Below the pieces are notes generated by a model. The model ran no database searches. It had not been told where the DNA came from and saw only the letters and a list, made by a program, of their open reading frames with translations. From Phycisphaerae bacterium (GTDB lineage: Bacteria; Planctomycetota; Phycisphaerae; UBA1845), in contig JAJDDQ010000051.1 of the NCBI GenBank assembly GCA_029260215.1, forward strand, positions 186,001 through 250,000: a stretch of DNA of 64,000 bases. Reading direction: 5' to 3'. Below are positions 36,575-47,400 of this stretch, piece by piece. Position 1 is the first letter of the stretch; every line of letters starts with the position of its first letter. A program made the position numbers and the translations under genes.

Positions 36575-36615
36575 CAACATGCCCGCCTTCGAGGCGGGCA
36601 TGCCACCCATCGAAT
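36575..36615 (+). repeat. GC hairpin repeat, family 3 (copy 2)
   Basis: CAACATGCCCGCCTTCGAGG continues GCGGGCATGCCACCC, nearly identical to the copy at 15166. It lies between the stops of two convergent genes and may act as a bidirectional terminator stem here. Confidence 0.8.
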
Positions 36616-36632
36616 GACGCGCGTCGACACAC

Positions 36633-37379
36633 TCATTGGATGGCGCGTTTCCGTGTGTGGATTTTGCCGTAGATGTCTTTGGGTTTCCGGCGCGTTTTGA
36701 CTCGTTTTCGGGCTGTTTTGACCGCGTTTTTTTCCGGCGTGTCTGTCTTGTCGGCTGGGTGGTGGAAGGTGATGATTTCGTCGAGGTCTTTGATGCCGTC
36801 GCGGTCGGTGTCCTTGGTCCGCGTTTTGGCGATCCGCTGGACGATGGATTTCGACCGCTTGCCGTCATTGCGCCGGCCTTTCCTTTTCTTGGCGCGGAGG
36901 GTTTTTCCGAAGGCGTTGTGCGGGGCGCGGTCTTCGCGGTTGCCGGCGAACCGATTCACCGATTCGTGACAGAGGTGACAGTTGACGGTGTTTTCGATTC
37001 GGGCGTGAAGCTCGTTTTTTTCGCTTTTGGACGACGGATCGGTGCCGGCCAATATCTCGATCCAGTTGGCCAACCCGTCTCCATCGACGTCCATCCTTGA
37101 TTCTTCGCTGGTGCGTTCCTCTTCCGTGGCTGTTTGCGAAAGGCTCATTTCGACGGTTTTGACGCGGTCGTGCATGGATTCGTCGGTTCCGACGGCGGCG
37201 ATACGTTGCCCGTAGGCGGTCAGTTCGGGGCTGTCGGGGGCGGTGTGGCAGGTTGTGCAAGCGATATTCTGCTCGACGAGCATGAGCTTGAGGTCTTCAT
37301 AATGGATCGGCTTCGCGTTTGCGCTGGCGCTGAAGGCCAATAAGAGGGTAGTGGTGAGGACGGTGTTTGTGCGAGTCAT
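36633..37379 (-). CDS. Secreted dihaem cytochrome c with Ca-binding TSP3-like repeats
   Basis: I chose the second ATG (37379), because AGGAG is too close to the first one (37388). The protein has about 248 residues with a signal peptide (MTRTNTVLTTTLLLAFSASA). It has two haem motifs, CTTCH and CHLCH, each in its own segment, and two Asp-rich Ca-binding loops of thrombospondin-3/EF type (DVDGDGLANWIEILAGTDP; DTDRDGIKDLDEI). The order is haem, Ca loop, haem, Ca loop, then a Lys/Arg-rich C-terminal tail. Electron transfer outside the membrane is likely. The strongly basic tail could bind polyanions or the cell surface. Confidence 0.75.
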   Translation of the reverse strand: MTRTNTVLTTTLLLAFSASANAKPIHYEDLKLMLVEQNIACTTCHTAPDSPELTAYGQRIAAVGTDESMHDRVKTVEMSLSQTATEEERTSEESRMDVDGDGLANWIEILAGTDPSSKSEKNELHARIENTVNCHLCHESVNRFAGNREDRAPHNAFGKTLRAKKRKGRRNDGKRSKSIVQRIAKTRTKDTDRDGIKDLDEIITFHHPADKTDTPEKNAVKTARKRVKTRRKPKDIYGKIHTRKRAIQ

Positions 37380-37678
37380 CTGAATCATTCTCCTGGCTGG
37401 GTAAATCGCATGGAATGATAGGTCCGGCGACGCTCGGATGCAAAAGTAGCCCGCTTGCTGGGGTTACAACCCCATTCCGATCAAGTTCGCGATGTGTTTT
37501 TGTCGATGAATCTAGGTCTGATTATCGGACACAGCGCCGGTTGGAGAGGCCGGCATTTGATCCGGGGCTTTGGGATGCCGATGAAACGGCGGAACAGGCT
37601 CGATCCGTCGCCGGCGAACGTTCGTCGGCTGGGTCGGTCGGGCGGTGAGGCCTTGCCTCGATCACGGTTGAAGCTTTC
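37380..37678. other. Intergenic region between divergent genes
   Basis: No gene is supported. A 63-codon plus-strand frame from 37505 runs into the next gene but is Arg-rich and lacks a ribosome-binding site. Confidence 0.4.
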
Positions 37679-38824
37679 ATGCGATTCTATCGACTGAGTG
37701 AATTCGCCGTAGCGATGGCGGCTGCGACATGGTTGTGCGGGTGTGCGTCCGATCCGGCGGCTGATTCGACGGTTGTCATGGTTCAGCGCGGTGCGAGGCC
37801 GACGTTGACCGCAGGCCACACGCGGGAGCTGACGCTTTTCGGTGGTTTGCCCCGTCGCGGCGAGTCCCGCTTCGAGGGTCGGTCGCGGGGTGCGATGTTG
37901 CAGCATACGTTCACGCGTGAAGGCTCGGATTTCGATTGCCGGGTCGATCGTGACGGGCTGCGATTCATATTCGCATCGACGCGGCACAGCCCTCAGTCGG
38001 ACATTTACATTAAGTCGCTCAACGGTACGGCGGTGACGCAATTGACCTCCGATCCGAGTTCGGACATTCAGCCGGCGTTCAGTCCGGATAATTCCAAGGT
38101 GGCGTTTGCGAGCAATCGCACGGGCAATTGGGATATCTGGGTGGTGAGCCTCGACGGTCAGCAGCCGATGCAGATCACGCATTCGCCGATGGACGAAGTG
38201 CATCCGAGCTGGTCGCCGGACGGCAAGGTGCTCGCTTACAGCGCGCTGCCGCCGAACGACCGCCAGTGGGAGCTTTGGGTTTCGCCGGCGGAGGAACATT
38301 CCACGTCGACATTCATTGGATACGGGCTGTTTCCGGAGTGGTCTCCGGTGGACAACCGGATTCTGTTCCAGCGATCGCGTCAGCGCGGCAGCCGCTGGTT
38401 CAGCGTCTGGACGATTGAGCTTGTGGACGGCGAACCGCGTTATCCGACAGAGGTGGCGTCGAGTGCCGACTATGCGTTGATCACGCCGTCATGGAGTCGC
38501 GACGCGCAGCATATCGCCTATGCTTCAGTGACCAATCTTCCTTCGATCGATCCGGAGTTCGGTGCGACGTACGAGTCGTCGGACATTTGGGTGGTGGATG
38601 CGCAGGGTGGTTCGCGTGTGCGTCTGACGGATGGCCATTCGGTGAACTTTTTGCCGAGCTGGTCGCCTTCCGGTCGCGTGTTGTTCAGCAGCATGCGGGC
38701 CGGTCATGAGAACATATGGAGCATCATGCCGACGATCGGCAACGCGACGTATTCGCCGGTCACGCGTGATTGGCCTGAACAGAACGGCCCGCCTGTGGTA
38801 ATTCACACGAGCGGGCGCGGATAA
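37679..38824 (+). CDS. TolB-like beta-propeller lipoprotein
   Basis: The 381-residue protein has a lipoprotein signal (TWLCGC, Cys at about residue 22) and a beta-propeller of WD40-like PD40 repeats. DIQPAFSPDNSKVAFASNRT, EVHPSWSPDGKVLAYSALPP, GLFPEWSPVDNRILFQRSRQ, LITPSWSRDAQHIAYASVTN and NFLPSWSPSGRVLFSSMRAG each carry the (P-x-WSPDG-x-(I/V)-x-F) pattern. TolB-type propellers bind proteins or polymers in the periplasm. Because of the lipid anchor and the absence of tol genes, it is probably an envelope-binding protein, not TolB itself. A second lipoprotein gene follows. Confidence 0.85.
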   Translation: MRFYRLSEFAVAMAAATWLCGCASDPAADSTVVMVQRGARPTLTAGHTRELTLFGGLPRRGESRFEGRSRGAMLQHTFTREGSDFDCRVDRDGLRFIFASTRHSPQSDIYIKSLNGTAVTQLTSDPSSDIQPAFSPDNSKVAFASNRTGNWDIWVVSLDGQQPMQITHSPMDEVHPSWSPDGKVLAYSALPPNDRQWELWVSPAEEHSTSTFIGYGLFPEWSPVDNRILFQRSRQRGSRWFSVWTIELVDGEPRYPTEVASSADYALITPSWSRDAQHIAYASVTNLPSIDPEFGATYESSDIWVVDAQGGSRVRLTDGHSVNFLPSWSPSGRVLFSSMRAGHENIWSIMPTIGNATYSPVTRDWPEQNGPPVVIHTSGRG

Positions 38825-38958
38825 AAGACAACGAAACGCGGTTGGTCATTAAGGCCGTCCGCTGAATGGACGATGATTCGATTGTCGTCCTAAAGAAGAT
38901 CGCGGGCATGGATGCCCGACGCCGTACGAAGACGGTGGAGATCAGGGAGGGTCCGGGG

Positions 38959-39696
38959 ATGATTTGGACAACTTTCCGTCGCTTGTCGATGGGATCATGC
39001 GTGCCGGTGCTTGCGGTGTTTTTCCTGGCTGGATGCGGGGGGAAACGAACCCGATCGGTGGCGTTGTCCAACGAGACGCTGGGTCCGATGACGATAGCCG
39101 TCGCACCGGCATTGAACGTGAGCGGTTCCGTGGAGATCGACGTGAATCGTGCGGCCGACGTGATGGCCGGCGAGTTGAGTTACGTTGACGGGATCCAGGT
39201 GATTCCTGTGAACCGCGTTCTTGCGATTCTCGGGGATCAGAGAAAGAAGTTCGTTGAGTCGCCGGGGCACGCTCTTGAGATTGCCAAGCGACTCGGGGCG
39301 GACGGCGTGTTGGTTTTTGCGATTACGGAGTATGATGCGTATGAGCCTCCAATCATCGGGATCACAGCGCAGGTCTTTGGCACGCGGCGTGACAGGGGAA
39401 CCGTCCGGTTCGACCCGGTCAGCCAGTCGCGCCTGGGATCGCCGTGGCCCGGAGGCGGACGGGGTGCTTCCCTGGCTCCGCTCGCGCAGGCACAGCGCAT
39501 CCTTGACGCTTCGCATGAGCGGGTGCGCTCGGAGATTGAGCGATTCGCGTCGTCCCGAAACGCTGACGAGAGTCCGCTTGGATGGCGCAAGTATGTCGCC
39601 AGCCAGCAGCTCTACCTGCGGTTTTGCTGTCACGAAACGATTCGATCGTTAGTGACTGTTGATAGAGTTGAAGCAATGACCGGCGACGCCGAGTGA
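38959..39696 (+). CDS. Lipoprotein with LpoB/CsgG-like domain
   Basis: Starting at ATG 38959 after GGGAGG, the protein has 245 residues with lipobox FLAGC. The next part (TIAVAPALNVSGSVEIDVNR, then LSYVDGIQVIPVNRVLAILG and IAKRLGADGVLVFAITEYDA) has the pattern of CsgG/LpoB-type proteins: a strand-rich domain in which a regulator or secretion subunit lipoprotein is formed. The C-terminal 100 residues are polar and helical. It is likely co-transcribed with the upstream propeller lipoprotein. An envelope role is inferred. Confidence 0.6.
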   Translation: MIWTTFRRLSMGSCVPVLAVFFLAGCGGKRTRSVALSNETLGPMTIAVAPALNVSGSVEIDVNRAADVMAGELSYVDGIQVIPVNRVLAILGDQRKKFVESPGHALEIAKRLGADGVLVFAITEYDAYEPPIIGITAQVFGTRRDRGTVRFDPVSQSRLGSPWPGGGRGASLAPLAQAQRILDASHERVRSEIERFASSRNADESPLGWRKYVASQQLYLRFCCHETIRSLVTVDRVEAMTGDAE

Positions 39697-39718
39697 CGTC
39701 GCCGACCGGAGCCCCGCC

Positions 39719-39925
39719 ATGAAAGGCATACGACAGCTTTCGTTGGTAAAGGGAACGGAACGATACGTGTTTCGTTACCAGGCGGGAGATGAAGCCAGAA
39801 TCATCGATGCATTGGCGTCGATGGCGTCCGATCGATCGACGAAATTCGACTGGTTTGACGCGGCTGTGCTAAGTTATCAGATGGGCCGAAAGCTTGAGAA
39901 GGAACTCGACGAGGTTGCCAAGTAG
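39719..39925 (+). CDS. Conserved-looking small cytoplasmic protein, 68 aa
   Basis: The product (starting MKGIRQLSLVKGTERYVFRY and ending WFDAAVLSYQMGRKLEKEL plus a short tail) has no signal or membrane helix and no cysteine. It looks like a compact alpha/beta unit. It lies 22 bases after the LpoB-like lipoprotein and before xerC, so it is probably in the same transcript. I do not know the family. Similar short proteins of this type seem familiar from planctomycetes, but this is memory, not a search. Confidence 0.6.
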   Translation: MKGIRQLSLVKGTERYVFRYQAGDEARIIDALASMASDRSTKFDWFDAAVLSYQMGRKLEKELDEVAK

Positions 39926-40060
39926 GGCGACGGCCACAAGTTGCTCCGACGTGAGCGTTTTCCCAAGGCGCTGCCAGACCCACGGCAGCGGGGGGGACGC
40001 ATGGCGTTGAGAGAAGGGTTAAAAGTGGTTGGAGTTTCGCCGTTGCATTGTGATGCCGAC

Positions 40061-41077
40061 ATGACCGAGAACCGCTTAGTAAACGAGTTCCTCAATTATC
40101 TCAACTTCGAGCGCCACTTCTCGCCTCATACGGCGAAATGTTACGGTGCCGATCTCACCCAGTTCTGCGCATTTCTGTCGAGCGAACGCGGCGGCGGGCT
40201 TGCGAGCGGAACGACGAATGTGGGCGCGACACCTGCTCCGAGCGGGGACGTCACGTCCACCGCTACCGGGGATGGAACGTCTACCGCGGTCATGGTCAAG
40301 ACAGACCTGACGCAGCGGCTGCTCGCGGTAACCGCCGACGACGTCAAGTCGCTTCTGGCTTTTCTGGGTGAACAGAATTATTCGAAGTCGACGATTGCGC
40401 GTAAACTCGCAACGCTCCGCAGCTTCTACAAGTTCTGCGTGCGGCGGAATTACCTGACGGCGAACCCGCTGTCATCGATCCGCATGCCGAAGCAGGAGAA
40501 GCGGCTGCCGAAGTTCCTGAGTGTCCACGAAGTTGACAAGCTTCTGAACACGCCTGAGGTGACCACGCTCCTGGGAGCGCGTGATCGGGCGATGCTCGAA
40601 GTGATGTACTCGACGGGCATCCGGGTCAGCGAGCTGGTGGCGCTCAACGCGTCCGATGTGGATTTCACCGCGCAGGTATTGCGTGTTCGCGGCAAGGGCA
40701 AGAAGCAACGCAACACGCCGATCGGACCGACCGCGTTGGGAACGATTCAGCGATACATCGACATGCGACGGGCCGACGTGCGCAGCGCGAGCTTCGATCA
40801 GGAAGCGTTGTTTGTGAACAAGCACGGCCAGCGTCTGAGCACGCGAAGTGTTCGCCGGAAGCTGGACAAGTATCTGGGTGTCGCGGGGTTGGATCCGTCC
40901 ATCTCTCCGCACACGCTTCGGCACAGCTTTGCGACGCACATGCTGGACAAGGGTGCGGACCTGCGCAGCGTGCAGGAGTTGCTTGGTCATCAGTCGATCT
41001 CGACGACCCAGGTCTACACGCATCTGACGGCGGAGCGAATGAAGGCTGAGTACGATAAGTCGCATCCGCGAAGCTGA
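40061..41077 (+). CDS. xerC: Tyrosine recombinase XerC/XerD
   Basis: This 338-residue recombinase has an N-terminal SAM-like domain (LVNEFLNYLNFERHFSPHTA) and a catalytic domain with R188 (TGIRVSEL), H284 and R287 (HTLRHSFATHML), H310 (LLGHQSISTTQVY) and the nucleophile Y319. XerC/D resolve chromosome dimers at dif with FtsK. Residues about 42-80 form a Gly/Ser/Thr/Ala-rich insertion (GGGLASGTTNVGATPAPSGD and on) inside the N-terminal domain, uncommon for Xer. ATG 40001 gives a 20-residue extension and is possible. A terminator follows the stop. It is the only apparent Xer gene in the window; XerC versus XerD is not certain. Confidence 0.9.
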   Translation: MTENRLVNEFLNYLNFERHFSPHTAKCYGADLTQFCAFLSSERGGGLASGTTNVGATPAPSGDVTSTATGDGTSTAVMVKTDLTQRLLAVTADDVKSLLAFLGEQNYSKSTIARKLATLRSFYKFCVRRNYLTANPLSSIRMPKQEKRLPKFLSVHEVDKLLNTPEVTTLLGARDRAMLEVMYSTGIRVSELVALNASDVDFTAQVLRVRGKGKKQRNTPIGPTALGTIQRYIDMRRADVRSASFDQEALFVNKHGQRLSTRSVRRKLDKYLGVAGLDPSISPHTLRHSFATHMLDKGADLRSVQELLGHQSISTTQVYTHLTAERMKAEYDKSHPRS

Positions 41078-41112
41078 CCGGGCGAAGCCCGTAACTCGAC
41101 AAGAACCACCAG

Positions 41113-41145
41113 AACCCGGATCGCTGTGCGAATCCGGGTTTTGTT
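41113..41145 (+). terminator. Rho-independent terminator after xerC
   Basis: AACCCGGAT (41113-41121) pairs with ATCCGGGTT (41132-41140), followed by TTGTT. It is about 36 bases after the xerC stop. Confidence 0.75.
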
Positions 41146-41472
41146 CATTAATCAAGGTGGAAGGTTCCGATGTACACGCGATCGTGATGGCGCGCGTGGC
41201 AGAGACGGTCTGCGCGTAAGCATCCAATTCTTCGAGCGCGCGGAGCCGCCTCGGTCAGGCCGTGCAGCGGCGCGTGGTACAATTTCTGTGAAGAAATGCA
41301 AACACAATTCACCTGTCCCGCCAAGTCCTCCGATAAGCGACATGAGCGTAGTACCGCGCGTGCTGCTGCTTATGCGCGCCGCCGTACGGCGGGGTTGCGA
41401 CATTTGTAAACATTTTCTCGCCTGGCAGTCGTGACGCAAGGCGGTGGAGTTTCTGGAGAAAGGTCGATCAAC
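41146..41472. other. Upstream region of the giant repeat protein
   Basis: No gene is supported. It contains a perfect 14-bp palindrome CCGCCGTACGGCGG (41379-41392) and a Shine-Dalgarno-like GGAGAAAGG about ten bases before ATG 41473. No convincing sigma-70 promoter was found. Confidence 0.4.
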
Positions 41473-44400
41473 ATGACAGCAAATCGTAGTGCAATTCTTA
41501 CAAAGTGGGTCGCGCCGCTGGTACTCACCATCATCGCTGCCCCCACAATGGCGGACACCATTACCGGTGCGACGAACGCCAGCGGTGTGGCAGACGCTTC
41601 GCTGCTGAACTTCACATCTTCAGCCACGCTGACTATGGATGCGTCCTTGACAACGACGGCCACGATCAGTGTGCAGACCGGCATCAACGCGGTCATCGAT
41701 TTTACGACGTCGACCAATACGATCACGTTCGCGACGAGTGGCGCTGCGATCAATCTGGTCGGCAGCGGCACGTTGACGATCGTCGGATCGAATGCCGCCG
41801 CCGGGTTCACGTTTGGCGCTGCGACTGGGCAAACGTTGACGGTCAACGGTTCGGTAGCTGGCGGCGTGAATGCGAACAGGTTCGTGATTGGTAACAACAC
41901 GCTGCAAATCACCTCCGCGGCTACGATGGCGGGCACGGTGACGATCGGTGGGGCCAGCGCGGTGCTGAACGTCGACGCGAACGCAACGATCGCGACGCTG
42001 GATCTTACGGGTAATGCCACGGCGTCGATTGCGTCGTCGATCACGCTGACTGCGACAAACGGCGTGGATACAAACACCAACACATTGATAATAAACGAGA
42101 CGGGAACCATTTCGCAGGTTGACATCGATGGTACGGGCGGCACGGTCCAACTGACGGCGGCCACCGCGACGATCACGACCTTGACGCACACAGCGGCCGG
42201 CACAATCGACCTCGATACTGACTTGTGCAACCTGACGGTCACGAACGATATCGTGACCAGCAATCTGAAGCTGATACTCAACGGTTCCGGGGCGGGCGGC
42301 GTGGAAACGCTGACCGCGACTGTCGATCTCTCCGGCGGTACGACTTCCGAACTTGAAGTCACCGGTGCCGATGTAGACAACATCGTCATCACCGAGGTGG
42401 ATGTCAGCGTGGATGGCGCGACGTTGGATTGTAACATCAACTGTGCACCGACACTCGTGGACATGAACGCAGGCCAAGGAAATCTGACGCTGGAAGTTGC
42501 GAGCGGCAAGACGCTGACCACGACTACCGGTGTGGATATCAACGACAACACGCTGGCGGTGACTGAGGCCGGCACGATCTCCAAGATCACGATGGACACG
42601 TCCACGGGTATCGCGGACTTCAACGAAAGCTGCACGGTTACGACGTTCGACCTGACGGCGGCTGGCACGGTGGATGTGGCCAACACCAAGACGCTGACCG
42701 CGACCAACGGCGTGGACACCAACACCACAACGCTGACGCTCAACAACACGGGCACGATTTCGAAGGTGGACATCGACGGTGCAGCCGGCATCGTCCAACT
42801 GACGGCGGCCACCGCGACGATCACGACGCTCACGCACACGGCGGCTGGCACGATCGATCTCGACACCAACCTGTGCAACCTGACGGTTACGAACGATATC
42901 GTGACCGGAAACCGGAAACTAACGCTCAACGGATCGGGGGCGGGCGGTGTGGAAACGCTGACTGCGACAGTCGATCTTTCGGGCGGCACGAGTTCTGAGC
43001 TTGAAATCACGGGCGCTGATGCGGACAACATTGTTGTTACCGAAGTGGATGTCAGCGTGGACGGTGCGACGTTGGATTGCAACATCGACTGTGCCCCGAC
43101 GCTTGTGGACATGAATTCGGCTGCTGGCAACTTGACGTTGGAAGTCGCCACCGGCAAGACGCTTACCACGACCACCGGCATCGACATCAACAACAATACG
43201 CTGACCATCTCCGAGGCCGGCACGATCTCCAAGATCACGATGGACACCGCCACCGGCATCGCAGATTTCAACGAAAGCTGCACGGTCACGACGTTCGACC
43301 TCACTGCGGCGGGCACGGTAGACGTGGCCAGCACGAAAACGCTGACCGCGACCAACGGTGTGGATACCAACACGGCGATCGTGACGTTGGCCGGCGTGGG
43401 TACGATCACCCAGGTTGATATCGATGGTACAGCCGGAGGTGTCAGACTGACGGCGGCGACGGCGACGATCACCACGCTCACGCACACTGCGGCGGGCTCG
43501 ATTGATCTGGATACGGACACGTGCAACCTGACGGTCACCAACGACATTGTTACCGGCAATCAGAAGTTGACGCTTATGGGTTCGGGTGGAACGGGTCAGG
43601 AACAGCTCACCGCGACTGTCGATCTGTCCGGCGGGACGAGTTCTGAGCTTGAAGTCACGGGCGCTGATGCGGACAACATCGTCATCACGGAAGTGGATGT
43701 CAGTGTGGACGGTGCGACGTTGGATTGCAACTTCAACTGTGCTCCGACACTTGTGGACATGAATGCCGGTGCGGGCAATCTCACACTGGAAGTGGCCAGC
43801 GGCAAGACGCTTACCTCGACTACGGGCGTGGACATCAACGACAACACGTTGACGGTTTCGCAGGCCGGCACGATTTCCTTGATCACGATTGATATGTCCA
43901 CCGGTATCGCGGACTTCAACGAAAGTTGCACGGTTACGACGTTCGACCTGACGGCGGCCGGCACGGTGGATGTAGCCAGCGGGAAGACGCTGACCGCCAC
44001 CAACGGCGTGGATACCAACACCACGACGCTGACGCTTAACAACACGGGTACGATTTCGAAAGTTGACATCGACGGCGCGAGCGGCATCGTCCAACTGGCG
44101 GCGGCGAGTGCGACGATTACGACACTCACGCACACGGCGGCTGGCACGATCGACCTCGACACGGACACAGCCAACCTTACGGTGACCAACGACATCGTGA
44201 CCGGTAATCAGAAGCTGACGCTTATGGGGTCCGGTGGCACAGGACAGGAGCAACTCACGGCTACCGTTGATTTGTCCGGCGGCACGAGTGCTGAGCTTGA
44301 AATCGTCGGCGCGGATGCGGACAATATCGTTGTTACGGAAGTGGATGTCAGCGTGGACGGCGCGACGTTGGATTGCAACATCAATTGCGCCCCGACGCTG

Positions 44401-47400
44401 GTGGACATGAACGCAGCCGCGGGCAATCTCACGCTCGAGGTCGCGACCGGCAAGACGCTCACCACCACCACCGGCATCGACATCAACGATAACACCTTGG
44501 CGGTGACTGAGACCGGCACGATCTCCAGGATCACGATGGACACCGCCACCGGCATTGCGGACTTCAACCAAAGCTGCACGGTCACGACTTTCGACCTGAC
44601 GGCCAACGGCACGTTGGACGTGGCCAACACCATGACGCTGATGGCGACCAACGGCGTGGACACGAATACCGCGACGATGACGCTCAACAACACAGGCACG
44701 ATTACGAAGGTGGACATCGACGGTGCGGCTGGCACGGTCAGGCTGACAGCGGCCACCGCGACGATCACAACCCTCACGCACACGGCGGCAGGTACGATCG
44801 ATTTAGACACCGACACGTGCAACCTGACGGTCACGAACGACATCGTCACCGGCAATCAGAAGCTAACTCTCACAGGTTCGGGCGGCGGCGGCCAGGATGT
44901 GTTGACGGCGACCGTCGATCTGTCCGGCGGCACCAGTGCAGAGCTTGAAATCACGGGCGTGGACGCGGACAACATTTCACTAACTGAGGTGGATGTCAGC
45001 GTGGACGGCGCAACGTTGGATTGCAACATCAACTGTGCCCCGACGGCTGTGGACATGAACGCAGCCCAAGGCAATCTCACGATTCAGGTTGCCAGTGGCA
45101 AGACGCTGACCAGCACCGTCGATGTCAACGACAACACGCTGACACTCGGCGAAGCGGGCACGGTATCGACGGTGCAAATCGATACGGCTGCCGGTGTGGT
45201 GGACGTGAATGAAAGTTGCACAGTCACCAGTCTGACCAACACTCAGAACTTCAGCATCGACGTGGCAGCGGGCAAGACGCTGACCAACACAGTCAACATT
45301 GCGGCGCGTACGCTCACTTTGCTGGGAACCGGCACGATTACCCGTGTCGACACGACCACCGGAACCATTACCGACAACGGCGGCACGACGATATCGGATC
45401 TTCGTGCTACGTTTGGTAGCGGTGGAACATTCACGTGGAACGGCACCGGAAGCGGAACGATTACCACGCTCGCCAACGCTCTGCCGGGCGCGGGTGAGAA
45501 ATTCCTGAAAGACGGAGCCGGATCGGTGACCATCGCCAGCGGCATCACGACATCGTTCGCGAGCGCTGCCGGCGTACTCTTTGATATCGACGGCGGTACG
45601 CTTGTCGTCGGCTCGGCTGGCACGAACGACGACATTACGTTCAATGACGATGCCGATGAAATCACCGTCGCCAGCGGTGCGGCGTTGACCACATTCGGCA
45701 GCTTCACTGTCGGAGCGGCTGGCGCTAATGTGAATCTTGATGCGGTCGCTGGCTCGACCGTGAATTTCAGCTCGACCAGCGGCGCTGAGACCCTCACCGG
45801 AGTGGCCGACGATGACTTCAACATCCTCGGGACGTTGAATATCACCGGTGCCGATGGTGATTACACGATCAGTGACGCGTTCAATTACAAACTCGGGAGC
45901 GTCAACATCGGTGCCTCGAATTCGCTGATCAACCTTCAGCCGAGCGGCGAAGTGAAGTTCGTTCCAAACTCGACGGTGGCGGTGAGCGGCAACGGTGTTT
46001 TGAACTTCAACGGCCAAGCGAGCGGCACGCGGATCACGTTGGATACGACGACCGGTTCCGGAACGTTCACGATCAATCGTGGAAGCTCCACCGGCATGAC
46101 GTTGAACAACGTCGCGCTGGCCAACGCAACATACGCCGATACTGATTCGAAACCGGCTATCTGCGCTCTATCGCTGACCGGCACATCCTTCGCGGGAACG
46201 GTCAACTACCTTGGCGGATGTGGATCAGCCGATACGGGCGGTGCATCAACCCCACCGGTGGATACCACCACGGAAGAGGACACGACGACCGAGGAGGATA
46301 CGACGACCGAAGAAGACACGACGACCGAGGACGGATCAGACTCGACCGCTATCATTCCGGAAGACGACGGCGATGTGGTCGCCATTGACGACATGAACGA
46401 CCCGGTCGACTCGGCAGACCCCATCATGCCGGTCGAAGACACCGCACGCGACGACGGCACGGCTGATGTCGCGGACGAAAAAGTCGATGTCATGATCGGC
46501 GGTCTGCGTCAGGGAACAGCCGTCGAGCTCAGCACCGACGAAGCAGGCATGAGCACGCTCACCGTCGGTGATGCCGAGAATCCCGAACTCGTCGTCATGA
46601 TTGACGGCACAGAGACTGGTGCCGAAATCGATGTCGCGTTTGAGGATGACGGAACACAATCGCTCATGATCGTCAATCCCGACGGCGGGCAGGCGCTGAA
46701 CGTGAACATCGGCGGCCTGGGCGACAACCCCACGATCGAGGTTTCGATCGATGAGAGCGGCGATCAGATGCTGTTCTTCCGGGATGCAGCCGGGTCGAGC
46801 TATGACTTCGAGCTCGAAGACCTGCCCGAAGGTTCGGACGTTGAGTTCTCAACCTCGACCGACGGTAGTGTCCAACTGGACATCTTCGACCCGAACGGCG
46901 AGAACGTCAGCACGACGATTGGTGCCACGAACGTCTTCCAGACGTTCGGTGCAAACGTCACCTACGATCAGCCGCAGACCTCCGCCACCGCCCGCGTCCT
47001 TACGGGGTTCGCCGGACTCGCCAACGAAGAGTCCTACGGTGGAAGTGTCACCGTTTCCGCGACCGGTTTGACGACAAACTCGGTGGCCACGGTTGAGTTG
47101 CAGTACCTCGATGCCGATCTCGACGGAGTCGATGAAACGTCGCTGCGTCTGCACCGACTCGACACCCAGACTGGCGAATACGAACTTGCCGGTGCGACCG
47201 ATCAGGGCGATCGCGCTCCGACGGGCGTCGCGGGCGACTTCGGCCTCGAAACCGCGGACAACCAGGTCTGGGCCGAGGTGACTTCATTCGGTCGGTTCAC
47301 AATCGGCGTGCCCAAGGCCGTCCAGGACGAGCCGACTTTGACCTCCGGTTGTGCCAACGGCGGCATGTGCGGAACGATGGGCCTGATCTGCCTGCCCATG

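Noticed and set aside
37505-37697. 63-codon frame upstream of the TolB-like gene
   Set aside because: No ribosome-binding site, Arg-rich, and runs into the next gene in another frame.
41370-44855. Long minus-strand open frames opposite the giant repeat gene
   Set aside because: They are produced by the repeated DNA and its base composition; amino-acid content is Val/Ser-rich or Arg-rich without any family, and the plus-strand gene is well supported.
42043-45276. Possible CRISPR-like array
   Set aside because: The repeat units are 648 bp, translated in one frame and contain no unique spacers.
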